Below, piece after piece: positions 41,599-49,650 of a DNA stretch of 64,000 nt. Each line of letters starts with the position of its first letter. Position 1 is the first letter of the stretch. The position numbers and the translations under genes were made by a program. The notes under the pieces are model-generated. The model worked only from the letters and a program-made list of their open reading frames with translations, was not told where the DNA came from and did no database searches. Source of the DNA: Mycolicibacterium tusciae (lineage in GTDB: Bacteria; Actinomycetota; Actinomycetes; Mycobacteriales; Mycobacteriaceae). The stretch spans positions 148,354-212,353 of the forward strand of contig NZ_MVIM01000009.1 of the NCBI RefSeq assembly GCF_002086795.1, given 5' to 3'.

Positions 41599-43076
41599 CG
41601 TTCCACCACCTGCGACCAATAGCGGCTCTCCCGTTCGGTCATCTCGTTGGATGTGATAGCGCCAAACGCCGCGGCGTCGCGCGTGAATCGCGCCGGCGCT
41701 TCGGGGAGTGCGTCCGGGCCTTCGAGCCGGAAACAACTCGGCGCCAGCGGACCGAACAGCAATGCTCTGCGCATTTTCGGCCAGTTCTCCAGATGCGGCT
41801 CCACACCGGCGGCGCGCGCAAAGGCGACCGCCACCAAGTTCATCCGGGTCTTCTGCGACAGTCCGCGGCTCGCGCGGTATCCCGCGATCGCTGCCCTCTG
41901 CGCGCTCTCGTCGGGCAGCGGTACCGCACCACCCCAGGTGTAGGCGATCCAGCGGGCCTGAAGTTCCAGCGGCACAAAGTATCCGCCCGACTGATCCCAC
42001 ATGCCCGCCATCGCCAGGCCCGGAAGATCAGGATGGAAGGTGAAGCGGTCGGCGTCCAGGTGCACCGCATCGACGTCGAGAGCGTGTCGGATTTCGTCGC
42101 CGAGGAACGGCAGATTCAATGCGAACCCGGTCCCGAACAGGATCCCGTCGAATTCCTCGACGTGTCCGTCGTCGAAGCTCACCTTCGGCCCGTCGACCGA
42201 CGTCATCCACGGCCGCACGGAAATTCGTCCTTCGGCTACCAATGGGAGATACCCTTGGTTGAGGGTGACACCGGCGGCGAACAATGAGGAATCAGGCGCC
42301 GGCGCACCGTACTGCTCGGGGCTGCCGTTGGCGTCCACCACGATCTCTTTGAGTTGGCGATCGATCTCGGCCGGTGGGAGTGTTTCGTTCGCCAGCGCTC
42401 CGTACCGCGTGAAGATCCGATGGTCGGATGGGATGCCCGCAGCGAACTTGGGTAGGACGTAGCGTTGCTTTCGCTGGGTGACGACCACCCGCGTCGCACC
42501 GAGGTACGCCAGTTCCGTGGCGATGTCCAACGCGCTGACCGCACAACCCGCCACCAGAACACGCTTACCCACATAGGGATTCGCTCCCCGATAGTCGAAC
42601 GTCGACAACGCGCCTGCGGAGCCGACGAACGTCTCGATGCCCGGCACTTCGGGTATGGCGGGGGAGCGGAACCTGCCGGTTGCCACCACGACGCGGTCGA
42701 AGGCCTCGTCGGCGCCGTTGAGCGTCACCTGCCATCCGGTTCCGGTGCGACGGACGTGGTCCACCCGTTGTCCGAACCGGATCCGGGTCCGCAGACCGAA
42801 CATGTCGGCGTAGCGGTTCAAGTAGTCGAGGACGTCGCGGTTGGACAGGAACGTCTGGTCGCCGTCGTGCTCCAGGTCGCTGAAGGCCGTCAACACGCGA
42901 CTGGTGTTGGTGTACATGGCCGGCCACACACCGCTGAAACCGGACAGACCGGTCCACTGCCCGCCCAGCTGGGGCTGCTGCTCGAAGATCGTCGGATCGA
43001 ACCCCTGCGAACACAGCCACCGTGCCGTGACGAGCCCGCCGGGCCCGGCGCCGATCACCGCGACGGTTTCGGTCAT
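41595..43076 (-). CDS. FAD/NADPH-dependent monooxygenase of the FMO/BVMO type
   Basis: 493 residues. FAD motif VAVIGAGPGGLVTARWL, second dinucleotide motif VLVAGCAVSALDIATELA, and EEFDGILFGTGFALNLPF (D-G-x-x-x-x-T-G-F). The FMO fingerprint F-x-G-x3-H-x3-[FYW] is degenerate: ETFVGSAGALSTFDY has Ala in place of His. It could carry out S/N-oxidation or Baeyer-Villiger chemistry, though the change may alter function. It follows the patatin gene by 16 nt on the same strand. Confidence 0.8.
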   Translation of the reverse strand: MTETVAVIGAGPGGLVTARWLCSQGFDPTIFEQQPQLGGQWTGLSGFSGVWPAMYTNTSRVLTAFSDLEHDGDQTFLSNRDVLDYLNRYADMFGLRTRIRFGQRVDHVRRTGTGWQVTLNGADEAFDRVVVATGRFRSPAIPEVPGIETFVGSAGALSTFDYRGANPYVGKRVLVAGCAVSALDIATELAYLGATRVVVTQRKQRYVLPKFAAGIPSDHRIFTRYGALANETLPPAEIDRQLKEIVVDANGSPEQYGAPAPDSSLFAAGVTLNQGYLPLVAEGRISVRPWMTSVDGPKVSFDDGHVEEFDGILFGTGFALNLPFLGDEIRHALDVDAVHLDADRFTFHPDLPGLAMAGMWDQSGGYFVPLELQARWIAYTWGGAVPLPDESAQRAAIAGYRASRGLSQKTRMNLVAVAFARAAGVEPHLENWPKMRRALLFGPLAPSCFRLEGPDALPEAPARFTRDAAAFGAITSNEMTERESRYWSQVVER

Positions 43077-43092
43077 CTGACGGCGGCTCGAA

Positions 43093-44778
43093 TCACGTCA
43101 GGCGTCGATTTCGCCACCGCGCCAAGCGGTTCGCGGGCTCGTGGGTCGCCGCCATCACCGCGCTCATCGGCGACGCCACCGATGCCGCGTGGGCGGGCTC
43201 GGCGCCCGGGACCGCAGACCGGTCACCCTCCCACCACGTCGGCTGAAGGAGCGCCGTCGTCACGGGGATGGCCTTGTCGAGGCTCTTACGTCCCCACGTA
43301 CAGGCGCGGTCGATGGACGCCGCCGACGGTGCGAGATTCGCGGGCGACAGCGTCGGCGCGAAACGCACCAGATGGTCGGCATACTGCGCGTTGCGCACCA
43401 TCTGCAACTGGACCGCCTGGGCGATCGGGACGAGCCACAGGTGGCGGGGGTCCCATTGCGGGTGAAAGCAGTCGAATGCGAGGTAGCAGGCATTACGGGT
43501 GCCGAGCCTGCCGTCGCGGACCCGCTTCCATGCCAGCTCGACGGGCACGTTGCTCGCGGCGCCACCGTCGACCAACGCGGCGACCTCCTTGTCTTCACAC
43601 AGCGCGTCGAGCAACGGGACCATTCGTGGATCGCTCGTTTCATGGTGCAGCACACCGGGAATGGCCGACGAAAAGGATGCCGCGTCAACGACGTCGAACT
43701 GGCGAGTCTGGTCGTTGTCGCCGATGACGACCGGCTTGACGACCCGCAGGTCGATGAATGCAGACACCTGCCACAACCGCGCCGCTACCTGGGGCCCGAT
43801 ACCGATGGGGAGGAAGGGCAGCGTCCGCATCTGCAATGCCGCCAATTCCGGGCGGCGAAATCTCGACGGCAAAGCCGCATAGGGCTGCCTGCGCACGCCG
43901 GCGACCACGACGTCGAACGGAATCGCCAAGTCCGACATCCGCATCCGCTCGCCATCGGCACGTCTGAACAGCGCATCGGCGAACTGGTCGAAGCGCAACG
44001 AAAACACACCGGCCAACCCGTGCCTGCGGCGAAGGCGCTCGGGGCCCAGGATCGCGCCGTACGACACGGTCTTGGCCCACGCGACGTACTCCTCGATGGG
44101 TACCGGCAGAGCCCGGGCGACCACACTGCCCATGATCGATCCGAATGACGAGCCGATCATGTAGTCCGGTACCTGACCGGCCTCGAGCAGTCGTTGCATG
44201 CCGCCGATATAGACAAACCCCGCACCGCCACCGCCGCCGAGTACGGTAACGAGTTTCTTGTATCCGACCTCGGCATCGAGTTCGGCGGGGGAGAAATCGT
44301 TCCCGTGATTGTCGATCAGCTGACGACGTTGCTCGTCCTGGTCGCCGGTCAGTTCCGCCAGGACATCGCGTGCCTTCGCCAATGCCTTTGTCGGGTCACG
44401 TTCCTCGCGCAGCGGGCCGTACAGCGAATCGGCCACCCTCGCGCGCCACGGTGCCACCTCGGCGCCCACCGAGATGTCGCCGCGTCCGCGGCTGCCGCTT
44501 GGGCCCGCAGCTCCGGGCTCGAAATCGGAGAGCCGGGCGAAGTTGAGGATGTAGCGCAGCTTGCGCAATTCTTCGGGGCTCAACACCTCCGGTTTGGCGA
44601 GATGATGTCGGACGAGCTTGTTCTCCATCTTCTGCAGGAGAAGCGTCGGCTCGGCGGACGGCAAAGCGACAGTGCCGACGGAGTCGACGACCTCGTCCTC
44701 GACTGCCTCGACGAGGTCGAGCGCGACCTCACGGCGGCTGAGCCGATTGAATACGGCATCGGCTGAAGAGTCTTCCAT
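43093..44778 (-). CDS. Patatin-like phospholipase/acyl-hydrolase with DUF3336-like N-terminus
   Basis: 561 residues. The N-terminal about 150 residues resemble the helical TGL domain (RHHLAKPEVLSPEELRKLRY). The patatin domain then carries the glycine-rich oxyanion loop VLGGGGGAGFVYIGGMQRL, the nucleophile SSFGSIMGS (GSSFG serine elbow) and the Asp of LVDGGAASNVPVE (DGG dyad). It would hydrolyse acyl esters of glycerolipids. It lies 9 nt after the secreted DUF1214-like gene and 16 nt before the FMO gene, so the three form one operon. Confidence 0.88.
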   Translation of the reverse strand: MEDSSADAVFNRLSRREVALDLVEAVEDEVVDSVGTVALPSAEPTLLLQKMENKLVRHHLAKPEVLSPEELRKLRYILNFARLSDFEPGAAGPSGSRGRGDISVGAEVAPWRARVADSLYGPLREERDPTKALAKARDVLAELTGDQDEQRRQLIDNHGNDFSPAELDAEVGYKKLVTVLGGGGGAGFVYIGGMQRLLEAGQVPDYMIGSSFGSIMGSVVARALPVPIEEYVAWAKTVSYGAILGPERLRRRHGLAGVFSLRFDQFADALFRRADGERMRMSDLAIPFDVVVAGVRRQPYAALPSRFRRPELAALQMRTLPFLPIGIGPQVAARLWQVSAFIDLRVVKPVVIGDNDQTRQFDVVDAASFSSAIPGVLHHETSDPRMVPLLDALCEDKEVAALVDGGAASNVPVELAWKRVRDGRLGTRNACYLAFDCFHPQWDPRHLWLVPIAQAVQLQMVRNAQYADHLVRFAPTLSPANLAPSAASIDRACTWGRKSLDKAIPVTTALLQPTWWEGDRSAVPGAEPAHAASVASPMSAVMAATHEPANRLARWRNRRLT

Positions 44779-44787
44779 GCGGTGTGA

Positions 44788-47073
44788 TTACGTCCAGCGT
44801 CTGTCGAAGCCGGCCTGGCGCGATTCGATCTGATCCAGACGGTCCTGTTCGGTGATGAAGTCCTCTGCGGGCAGGAACTCGCGGAGCTCGTCGTGGGTCA
44901 TGACGCGCTGATCCACGATGCGGGGTTGATTCGGCGAGTCGGGGTCGATGTCCTGGAACCGGATCGCCAGGGTGCCCTGATTCAAGTCATTCGTCGAAAT
45001 CCAATTCGCCGCAAGCGGATCGGTCGGCGAGATCACCACGGTGTAGGTGCCGTCTGGATTTCTCTTCGCCTGGTCCATGTTCAGGCTCGCGGGCTCGTTC
45101 CGGTAGTCGTTCGTGATCGTCCACACGTTGTAGGTAGGCACGACGAAGTATCCGGCGTCGCCGGGATCGATGGTGAGCACGAGGGCCTGGTCGTCCTCGA
45201 GTTGGAAGTGGCCGTTGCTCTGCAGCTGGTTCGCGAGGAACTCCGCATTGCTGGACGGCTGGCTGACGGTGTTGACCGGGCGAGGTTCCCCGGTTTCCGG
45301 GTCGGTGGTCGCCAGCGCCATGTATTTTTCCTGCTCCGATGCGCCACGCACGATCAGAATGAACGTGGCGACCGCGCCCCGCAGTGCCGGAGGCATGTAC
45401 GGCGCTGGTGGGACAGTCGACACCAGGTCGACGAGCAGGGGATCGCCGACGATGCTTTCTCCGAAGAACGCGAAGCCGCCGAGTTGAGCGAACAAACTGG
45501 GGGGCGGGCCCGCGACGCGCTCGACAGTCAGGCTCATCGGCGTTTCGTCGTTCCAGTCGCCCAAGGTGTCGCGCACCGCGATGATCGTGGAGTTGTTGGT
45601 CAGCTGCAGGTGATTCGGTCGTCCGTCTGCGGGCTCTCTGTCGACGATGATCTCGAAGCTGCCGTCCTCGTTGACCATGTCCTCGGTGATGGTCATGACC
45701 GTGGTCGTCGTTCCTGAAGCGCCCGACAGCACACTGAAGGTGACGTTGGTGGGCCGTGCTTCGACGTTGTCCCAATCGTGGAACTGGCCTCTGATGACAT
45801 ACGTCGATGCGCCGTTGACACCGATGAAGCGATAAACGGTGTCAGGGTTGTCATAGAGGATCCGGCTCCCGGCCACGTACCGGCCGTCCCAGAAGTGCGG
45901 CGGGGCGACCTGGGCGACCACCGTCGGGTTCATCGAGTCGAGCAGCAACTGCTGGAACGAGGCGGCCCTGGCGTATTCGTCGACCGCCCGGTCGAGCTGC
46001 GCCATGTTCTCCGCGTCGATACCGTCGGGGTACAGCCGGTTGGCTGCGGCCAGGAACTGCTGGCGCAGAACAAGTTTCATCGCCGTCACGGGGAACGACT
46101 GCGCAGTTTGTTCGGCGATCTCCTCGGCGCTGAATTGCTGAGGTGTGGCCAGCGGGCTGGTGGCTGCGGCGGCCGCCACGTCCTCGGTCACCAGTGCCGC
46201 GACCGGCCCACTGGCGGCAGAAACGACGCGCGAGTCGAAGTTTCCGAGCTCTCGGCGCACCCAGCCCAGCATCGCCCACGCCATTGGAGGCTGCGGCGGT
46301 GCCGTCGGTCCGGTGGCCGCTTGCGAGCTGAAACCCAAGGCGGACAACACCGTACCGACCACGCCGCCGACGTCGGTGGACACCGTCGCGGCGGGGGCGG
46401 TCACCCGTGGCAACTCCTTCGGCGATGGCGCGACGATGGCGGTGAAGAACTTCTCGACCGGGGCAGGCGCTGGATCGGCGACCGCGGCGGTACTCACGGT
46501 GTCTCGCGCTGCTGGTTGGTTGGTGGCCGTCGACGCGGTGGCTGCCGTCCGTAGGGCGTTGAATGCCTGTCGAACGGTGTTGACATGCTCGTCCAGCGAG
46601 ACCCGGCTGCTACGCGTATTCAGCTTGCGGGTCATGCGGTTCGAGTCGTCGTCCTCGTTCTTCTTCGACCCAATTGATCCTTCGCCGTCATTGGGCGATC
46701 CCTCATCGTCATCGTCATCGTCTTCGTCATCGTCGTCGTCGTCTTCGTCGTCGTCTCGGTCATTGTTCGCGTCGTCGTTGCCGGCGTTCACGCCGATCGT
46801 CGTGCCCGTCGTGCCCGTCGTGCCCGTCGTACTCGTTGTACCCGTCGTCGCGCCCGTCGCACCCGTGCCCTGTCCTCCGGCGGAACCGGTGTCCGTCGTT
46901 CCCGCGCCGCCGGGGGACGAGTCCGAGGCACCCGACGTTCCGTCCTGTGCCCATGCCACAGCTGGGCTGTTGGCGACGGCGACTCCGATCCCGAGCACGA
47001 CAGCCAGCGCGCCGACCCTCCCGATGAAACGTCCGTAGCCGGTTGACGTCGTTGCCAAGGAGTTCGTAGCCAT
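44788..47073 (-). CDS. Large secreted protein with acidic low-complexity region and DUF1214-like C-terminus
   Basis: 761 residues from ATG 47073, which has AAAGG six bases upstream. Signal peptide at about 10-40 (GRFIGRVGALAVVLGIGVAV, then AVAWAQD). Then a Gly/Thr stretch with GTTGTT repeats, a long Asp/Glu run (about residues 106-128) and an Ala/Pro-rich spacer. The last roughly 450 residues are globular: PPHFWDGRYVAGSRILYDNPD, GQFHDWDNV and NWISTNDLNQGTLAIRFQD, reminiscent of the DUF1214 family. It is exported, possibly surface-exposed or Ca-binding through the acidic run. Lies upstream of the patatin gene in an operon. Confidence 0.65.
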   Translation of the reverse strand: MATNSLATTSTGYGRFIGRVGALAVVLGIGVAVANSPAVAWAQDGTSGASDSSPGGAGTTDTGSAGGQGTGATGATTGTTSTTGTTGTTGTTIGVNAGNDDANNDRDDDEDDDDDDEDDDDDDEGSPNDGEGSIGSKKNEDDDSNRMTRKLNTRSSRVSLDEHVNTVRQAFNALRTAATASTATNQPAARDTVSTAAVADPAPAPVEKFFTAIVAPSPKELPRVTAPAATVSTDVGGVVGTVLSALGFSSQAATGPTAPPQPPMAWAMLGWVRRELGNFDSRVVSAASGPVAALVTEDVAAAAATSPLATPQQFSAEEIAEQTAQSFPVTAMKLVLRQQFLAAANRLYPDGIDAENMAQLDRAVDEYARAASFQQLLLDSMNPTVVAQVAPPHFWDGRYVAGSRILYDNPDTVYRFIGVNGASTYVIRGQFHDWDNVEARPTNVTFSVLSGASGTTTTVMTITEDMVNEDGSFEIIVDREPADGRPNHLQLTNNSTIIAVRDTLGDWNDETPMSLTVERVAGPPPSLFAQLGGFAFFGESIVGDPLLVDLVSTVPPAPYMPPALRGAVATFILIVRGASEQEKYMALATTDPETGEPRPVNTVSQPSSNAEFLANQLQSNGHFQLEDDQALVLTIDPGDAGYFVVPTYNVWTITNDYRNEPASLNMDQAKRNPDGTYTVVISPTDPLAANWISTNDLNQGTLAIRFQDIDPDSPNQPRIVDQRVMTHDELREFLPAEDFITEQDRLDQIESRQAGFDRRWT
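46702..46757. repeat. CATCGT/GTCGTC triplet tract encoding an Asp/Glu run
   Basis: A roughly 56-bp stretch of GTC/ATC/TTC triplets (reverse complement GAC/GAT/GAA codons) in the secreted gene above. It is in frame and gives a run of about 18 acidic residues with two Glu interruptions. A second, shorter repeat of GTCGTGCCC units lies at about 46798-46840 (Gly/Thr repeats). Such tracts are prone to in-frame length change. Confidence 0.75.
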
Positions 47074-47200
47074 GGAAGGCCTTTCGTGCATCAGCTGATC
47101 GAGATTCAGCTGTTTGCTCGACGGTAATCGCGGTCCAGCCGTTTCCGCATGCACTTTCGGTTGTTTGCAGGAAGCCGGATGCTTCCGTGCCCGCCATAAT

Positions 47201-47222
47201 TCATGTACCGTCTGGTACATGA
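47201..47222. promoter_or_regulatory. 22-bp inverted repeat over the SRPBCC start, probable TetR operator
   Basis: Arms TCATGTACC (47201-47209) and GGTACATGA (47214-47222) are perfectly complementary around GTCT. The right arm contains the ATG of the SRPBCC gene. The core TGTACC-N4-GGTACA is typical of TetR-family operators. The neighbouring TetR gene (47649-48188), in the same operon, is the obvious candidate; the site would also cover the divergent promoter region of the secreted gene. Confidence 0.6.
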
Positions 47223-47665
47223 TTACCGACGATGGCGTCGAGATCGACGCACCGGCCACAGTCGTCTGGGATGTCTTCAGCGACGTCGAACGCTGGCCCG
47301 AATGGACCGCCTCGGTCACCAGCCTGGTTGCGCTCGACGGACCCGGCGTTGCGGTGGGCAAACGGTTCGAGATCAAGCAGCCGCGCATGCCGAAGCTCGT
47401 CTGGGAGGTCACGGATGTCGAACCGGGCAGGTCATGGACGTGGGTCCAGCGTTCGCCCGGTGGGCTGACCAAGGCGAGCCATGACATCGAGGAGCTCGCC
47501 GACGGCCGTACCCGAGTACGTCAGCAGATCGACCAGGGCGGACCGATTGGGACTTTGGTCGGCCTCCTCATGCGCCGACTGACGCGGAGATACCTCGAGT
47601 TGGAGGCCGCAGGCCTGAAAGCGCGAAGCGAGCAGTCGTACCACCTCAATGGCCCGGCCTCCTGA
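47219..47665 (+). CDS. SRPBCC (START/polyketide cyclase-like) family protein
   Basis: 148 residues. The fold signature is clear: MITDDGVEIDAPATVVWDVF, SDVERWPEWTASVTSLVALD (the common PxxVWxxxSDxxxWPxWTxxV pattern), then EVTDVEPGRSWTWVQRSPGG and the C-terminal helix LMRRLTRRYLELEAAGLKAR. Such proteins bind small hydrophobic ligands. The start ATG lies inside an inverted repeat, implying tight repression. The 3' end overlaps the TetR gene by 17 nt, so both are co-translated. Confidence 0.85.
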   Translation: MITDDGVEIDAPATVVWDVFSDVERWPEWTASVTSLVALDGPGVAVGKRFEIKQPRMPKLVWEVTDVEPGRSWTWVQRSPGGLTKASHDIEELADGRTRVRQQIDQGGPIGTLVGLLMRRLTRRYLELEAAGLKARSEQSYHLNGPAS

Positions 47666-48188
47666 CCTCGAGCGCCGCCAAGAACTGCTTGACGCAGTGG
47701 TCGCGGAAGTCGCTGCGCGCGGGATCGGTGACCGGTCGTTGCGCGACGTTGCGGCGGCGGTCGGGACGAGCCACCGGATGCTGTTGCACCACTTCGGCTC
47801 CCGCAACGAACTGCTGCTCGCGATAGTCGGGGAGGTTGAACGTCGCCAGATGTCGATGATGCGTGACCTGCCCACCGAACCAGCCGACGCCATCGGGGCC
47901 ATGTGGGCCAACCTGCGCAGGCCTGAACTGCGCCCCTTCGAGCGCCTGTTCTTCGAGTGCTACGCGCGCGGCGCACAGGGCGAGGCGCCGTTCTCCGGAA
48001 TGCTGCCCGGCGCTGTGAACGACTGGCTGACCGACGACGCCGCCTGGGCGGTCGATCCCGCGATGATGCGTCTGGGTCTGGCCGTCGCGCGGGGTCTGTT
48101 GCTCGATCTGGTCGCCACGGACGATCGCAATGGGGTCGATGCGGCCCTGGCAGCATTCGTCGATCTGGTGCGTCGAGCAGGCGTTTAG
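47649..48188 (+). CDS. TetR/AcrR-family transcriptional regulator
   Basis: 179 residues. HTH near the N-terminus: RRQELLDAVVAEVAARGIGD, then RDVAAAVGTSHRMLLHHFGS. The C-terminal portion (RPFERLFFECYARGAQGEAP, LAVARGLLLDLVATDD) is a helical ligand domain. Overlaps the SRPBCC gene by 17 nt, which implies coupling and autoregulation through the 47201-47222 operator. A start somewhat later is possible but the HTH needs residues close to this ATG. Confidence 0.88.
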   Translation: MARPPDLERRQELLDAVVAEVAARGIGDRSLRDVAAAVGTSHRMLLHHFGSRNELLLAIVGEVERRQMSMMRDLPTEPADAIGAMWANLRRPELRPFERLFFECYARGAQGEAPFSGMLPGAVNDWLTDDAAWAVDPAMMRLGLAVARGLLLDLVATDDRNGVDAALAAFVDLVRRAGV

Positions 48189-48208
48189 GCCGCAGCCGCC
48201 GGTGGGTA
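48183..48208 (+). promoter_or_regulatory. Possible SigF-type promoter upstream of the secreted Pro-rich protein
   Basis: GTTT (48183-48186) and GGGTA (48204-48208) are 17 nt apart; consensus is GGTTT-N15-17-GGGTA, with one mismatch at the first G. The -35 element overlaps the TetR stop. The start of the Pro-rich gene is 76 nt downstream. It could place that gene in the stress regulon of the sigma factor encoded at 457-1263. Confidence 0.35.
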
Positions 48209-48284
48209 GCCTGGTGACGTCGGGGGTCGAAACTGACAGGCATTTCCGCACGTCGCGGGTGTGCAGATTGAAGGAGTCGACCTG

Positions 48285-48623
48285 ATGAGTATTAAGAAGA
48301 GCGTCGTTTCGGCCATATGCGCCGGCGCTCTTGCCGCCGGTGCACTCGGGGTTGGCGCAGGTGTCGCCAATGCCGATCCGAAGTGGCCGGGTCCACCGTG
48401 GCCTGGTCCAGGTCCGGGGGTGAATGTCGGTGGCCCGGGCAATCCGTTGCCGCCCGGGCAGCGCGGCCTTCCGCCGCCGGGGCATCGTGGCTTCGTGCCG
48501 GTGTGGGCGCCACCTGCTCCGCCGCCGCCGTACTGGGCGCCGTGGCTCCCGGTGGAGTGGAACAGTGAGCTGAATGCCTGGGGCGTGCAGTGGGAAGGTG
48601 GTTTCAGAACCGCGCCGTTCTGA
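48285..48623 (+). CDS. Small secreted proline/glycine-rich protein
   Basis: 112 residues from ATG 48285 (AAGGAG at 48270-48275). Signal peptide MSIKKSVVSAICAGALAAGA, cleavage likely after VANA. The mature protein is DPKWPGPPWPGPGPGVNVGG, then PPP/PPPP runs and a conserved Trp-rich end (PYWAPWLPVEWNSELNAWGV). This layout is common among mycobacterial cell-wall-secreted proteins of unknown function. It is followed by a GC-rich hairpin shared with the convergent gene. Confidence 0.75.
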   Translation: MSIKKSVVSAICAGALAAGALGVGAGVANADPKWPGPPWPGPGPGVNVGGPGNPLPPGQRGLPPPGHRGFVPVWAPPAPPPPYWAPWLPVEWNSELNAWGVQWEGGFRTAPF

Positions 48624-48639
48624 TGACACGTCAGCGGAT

Positions 48640-48660
48640 GCCCCGTCCTTTGGGCGGGGC
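48640..48660. terminator. GC-rich hairpin between convergent genes
   Basis: GCCCCGTCC (48640-48648) and GGGCGGGGC (48652-48660) pair over nine positions (one G-T) around a TTT loop. The hairpin lies between the secreted-protein stop at 48623 and the stop of the convergent small gene at 48672, so it can end transcription both ways. It lacks a long T-run, as is usual for mycobacterial terminators. Confidence 0.65.
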
Positions 48661-48671
48661 TTCCGTGGCTT

Positions 48672-48869
48672 TCATTGGTCGTCGCTGCTGCGCCGGTCGC
48701 CGATGAACGCCAACAGACGCGGATCGTCGGAGGTGAACCGGTCCATCTCCTCACCGCCGTCGCACCGCAACAATGCAACCGTGACGGAGCCGCTCTTTCG
48801 CGCGAGCACCTCCCACAAAGCCCCGGAGTCCTGCCAGCGCTGAAGTTCCGCCACGCGGTCGACATCCAT
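48672..48869 (-). CDS. Small conserved-looking hypothetical protein (65 aa)
   Basis: Reads MDVDRVAELQRWQDSGALWE, then RSGSVTVALLRCDGGEEMDR-like and ends LLAFIGDRRSSDDQ. Compact, mixed alpha/beta in appearance, no TM segment. ATG 48869 is preferred; the frame is open much further upstream but that part overlaps the opposite-strand Ntn-hydrolase gene. It resembles small mycobacterial proteins with an RCDGGEEVDRF-type motif that I cannot name. Function unknown. Confidence 0.55.
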   Translation of the reverse strand: MDVDRVAELQRWQDSGALWEVLARKSGSVTVALLRCDGGEEMDRFTSDDPRLLAFIGDRRSSDDQ

Positions 48870-48926
48870 CCCTTCACGATTCCACGGTGCGGAGTGAGAC
48901 GAACACCATCTGGGTAGAAGTGAGGT

Positions 48927-49622
48927 GTGACGGTCGTTCTCGCATTGCGGTGTGCCGATGGTCTGGTGATGGCGTCGGACTCGCAAATCACCGATCCCGT
49001 GCGCGCAGTGAGCTATCCAGCCCAGAAGCTGCACGCACTCGGCAAGCACGCCGCGTGGGGCGGGAGCGGGTCTCGGGCAGTGCTGTTCGACCTCGAGCGA
49101 ATCTTCGATGCCGAGGCGGACGCGATCGTCGAAGCTCCTGACGTCGGCCACGCCCTCCAGCAACGGGTGGTGCCCGTCCTCGAACAGCACTACAGCAGCT
49201 TCATCGCCGAGGTTCCCGGTGGGAAGCCCGGTGCGACTCCCGCGACGTACATGTTGGCTGCGGGCTACTCCGACGCAAAGCCGTTCATCGTCGACATCGA
49301 TCCGCACGGCTTGATCGGACACCACGAAGAGACCGGCTTTCAGGCAGTCGGCAGTGGCTCGCCGATGGCCCAGCAGGCCTACGCGCTGCTGGCCCATTTC
49401 CAGATGTCCAAGCGCAGTGTCGACTACGGGGTCGTGGCAGCCCTGCGGGTACTCGACACGTTGGACACGTCCTCGCCGAGCATCGGTGGTCCGATGGACA
49501 TCTGCCGGATCACACCGGATGGGGCCCGGCACTTCGACGAGGACGAAGTCGCGCAGGTCCGCGAGCGGGTCGCCAAATGGATTGACCTGGAGCAGAAGGC
49601 AATCGACGAACTCTTCGAGTGA
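48927..49622 (+). CDS. Proteasome-beta-like Ntn-hydrolase family protein
   Basis: 231 residues from GTG 48927. After the initiator, Thr2 is followed by VVLALRCADGLVMASDSQ and AVSYPAQKLH: Thr2, Asp18 and Lys34 have the spacing of the proteasome beta catalytic residues Thr1, Asp17 and Lys33. GSGSRAVLFDLERIF and GFQAVGSGSPMAQQAYALL (a GSG-type strand) fit the same fold. It has no propeptide, so simple Met removal would expose the Thr. It is not the PrcB of the Pup-proteasome (no prcA, mpa or pup nearby). Peptide or amide hydrolysis is plausible; the substrate is unknown. Confidence 0.8.
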   Translation: MTVVLALRCADGLVMASDSQITDPVRAVSYPAQKLHALGKHAAWGGSGSRAVLFDLERIFDAEADAIVEAPDVGHALQQRVVPVLEQHYSSFIAEVPGGKPGATPATYMLAAGYSDAKPFIVDIDPHGLIGHHEETGFQAVGSGSPMAQQAYALLAHFQMSKRSVDYGVVAALRVLDTLDTSSPSIGGPMDICRITPDGARHFDEDEVAQVRERVAKWIDLEQKAIDELFE

Positions 49623-49650
49623 TCCGCGCAGGGCGTGGGACCATCGCCGC

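Noticed and set aside
36379..43076. Reading the CYP, aldehyde dehydrogenase and CoA-transferase as one operon
   Set aside because: The CYP operon and the aldehyde dehydrogenase are on opposite strands; only co-regulation can be claimed.
46702..46757. CRISPR-like or structural repeat
   Set aside because: It is a triplet tract in frame with an exported protein, with no spacers.
48927..49622. PrcB, the beta subunit of the Pup-dependent proteasome
   Set aside because: No propeptide and no prcA, pup, dop or mpa genes around; the sequence pattern differs from PrcB.
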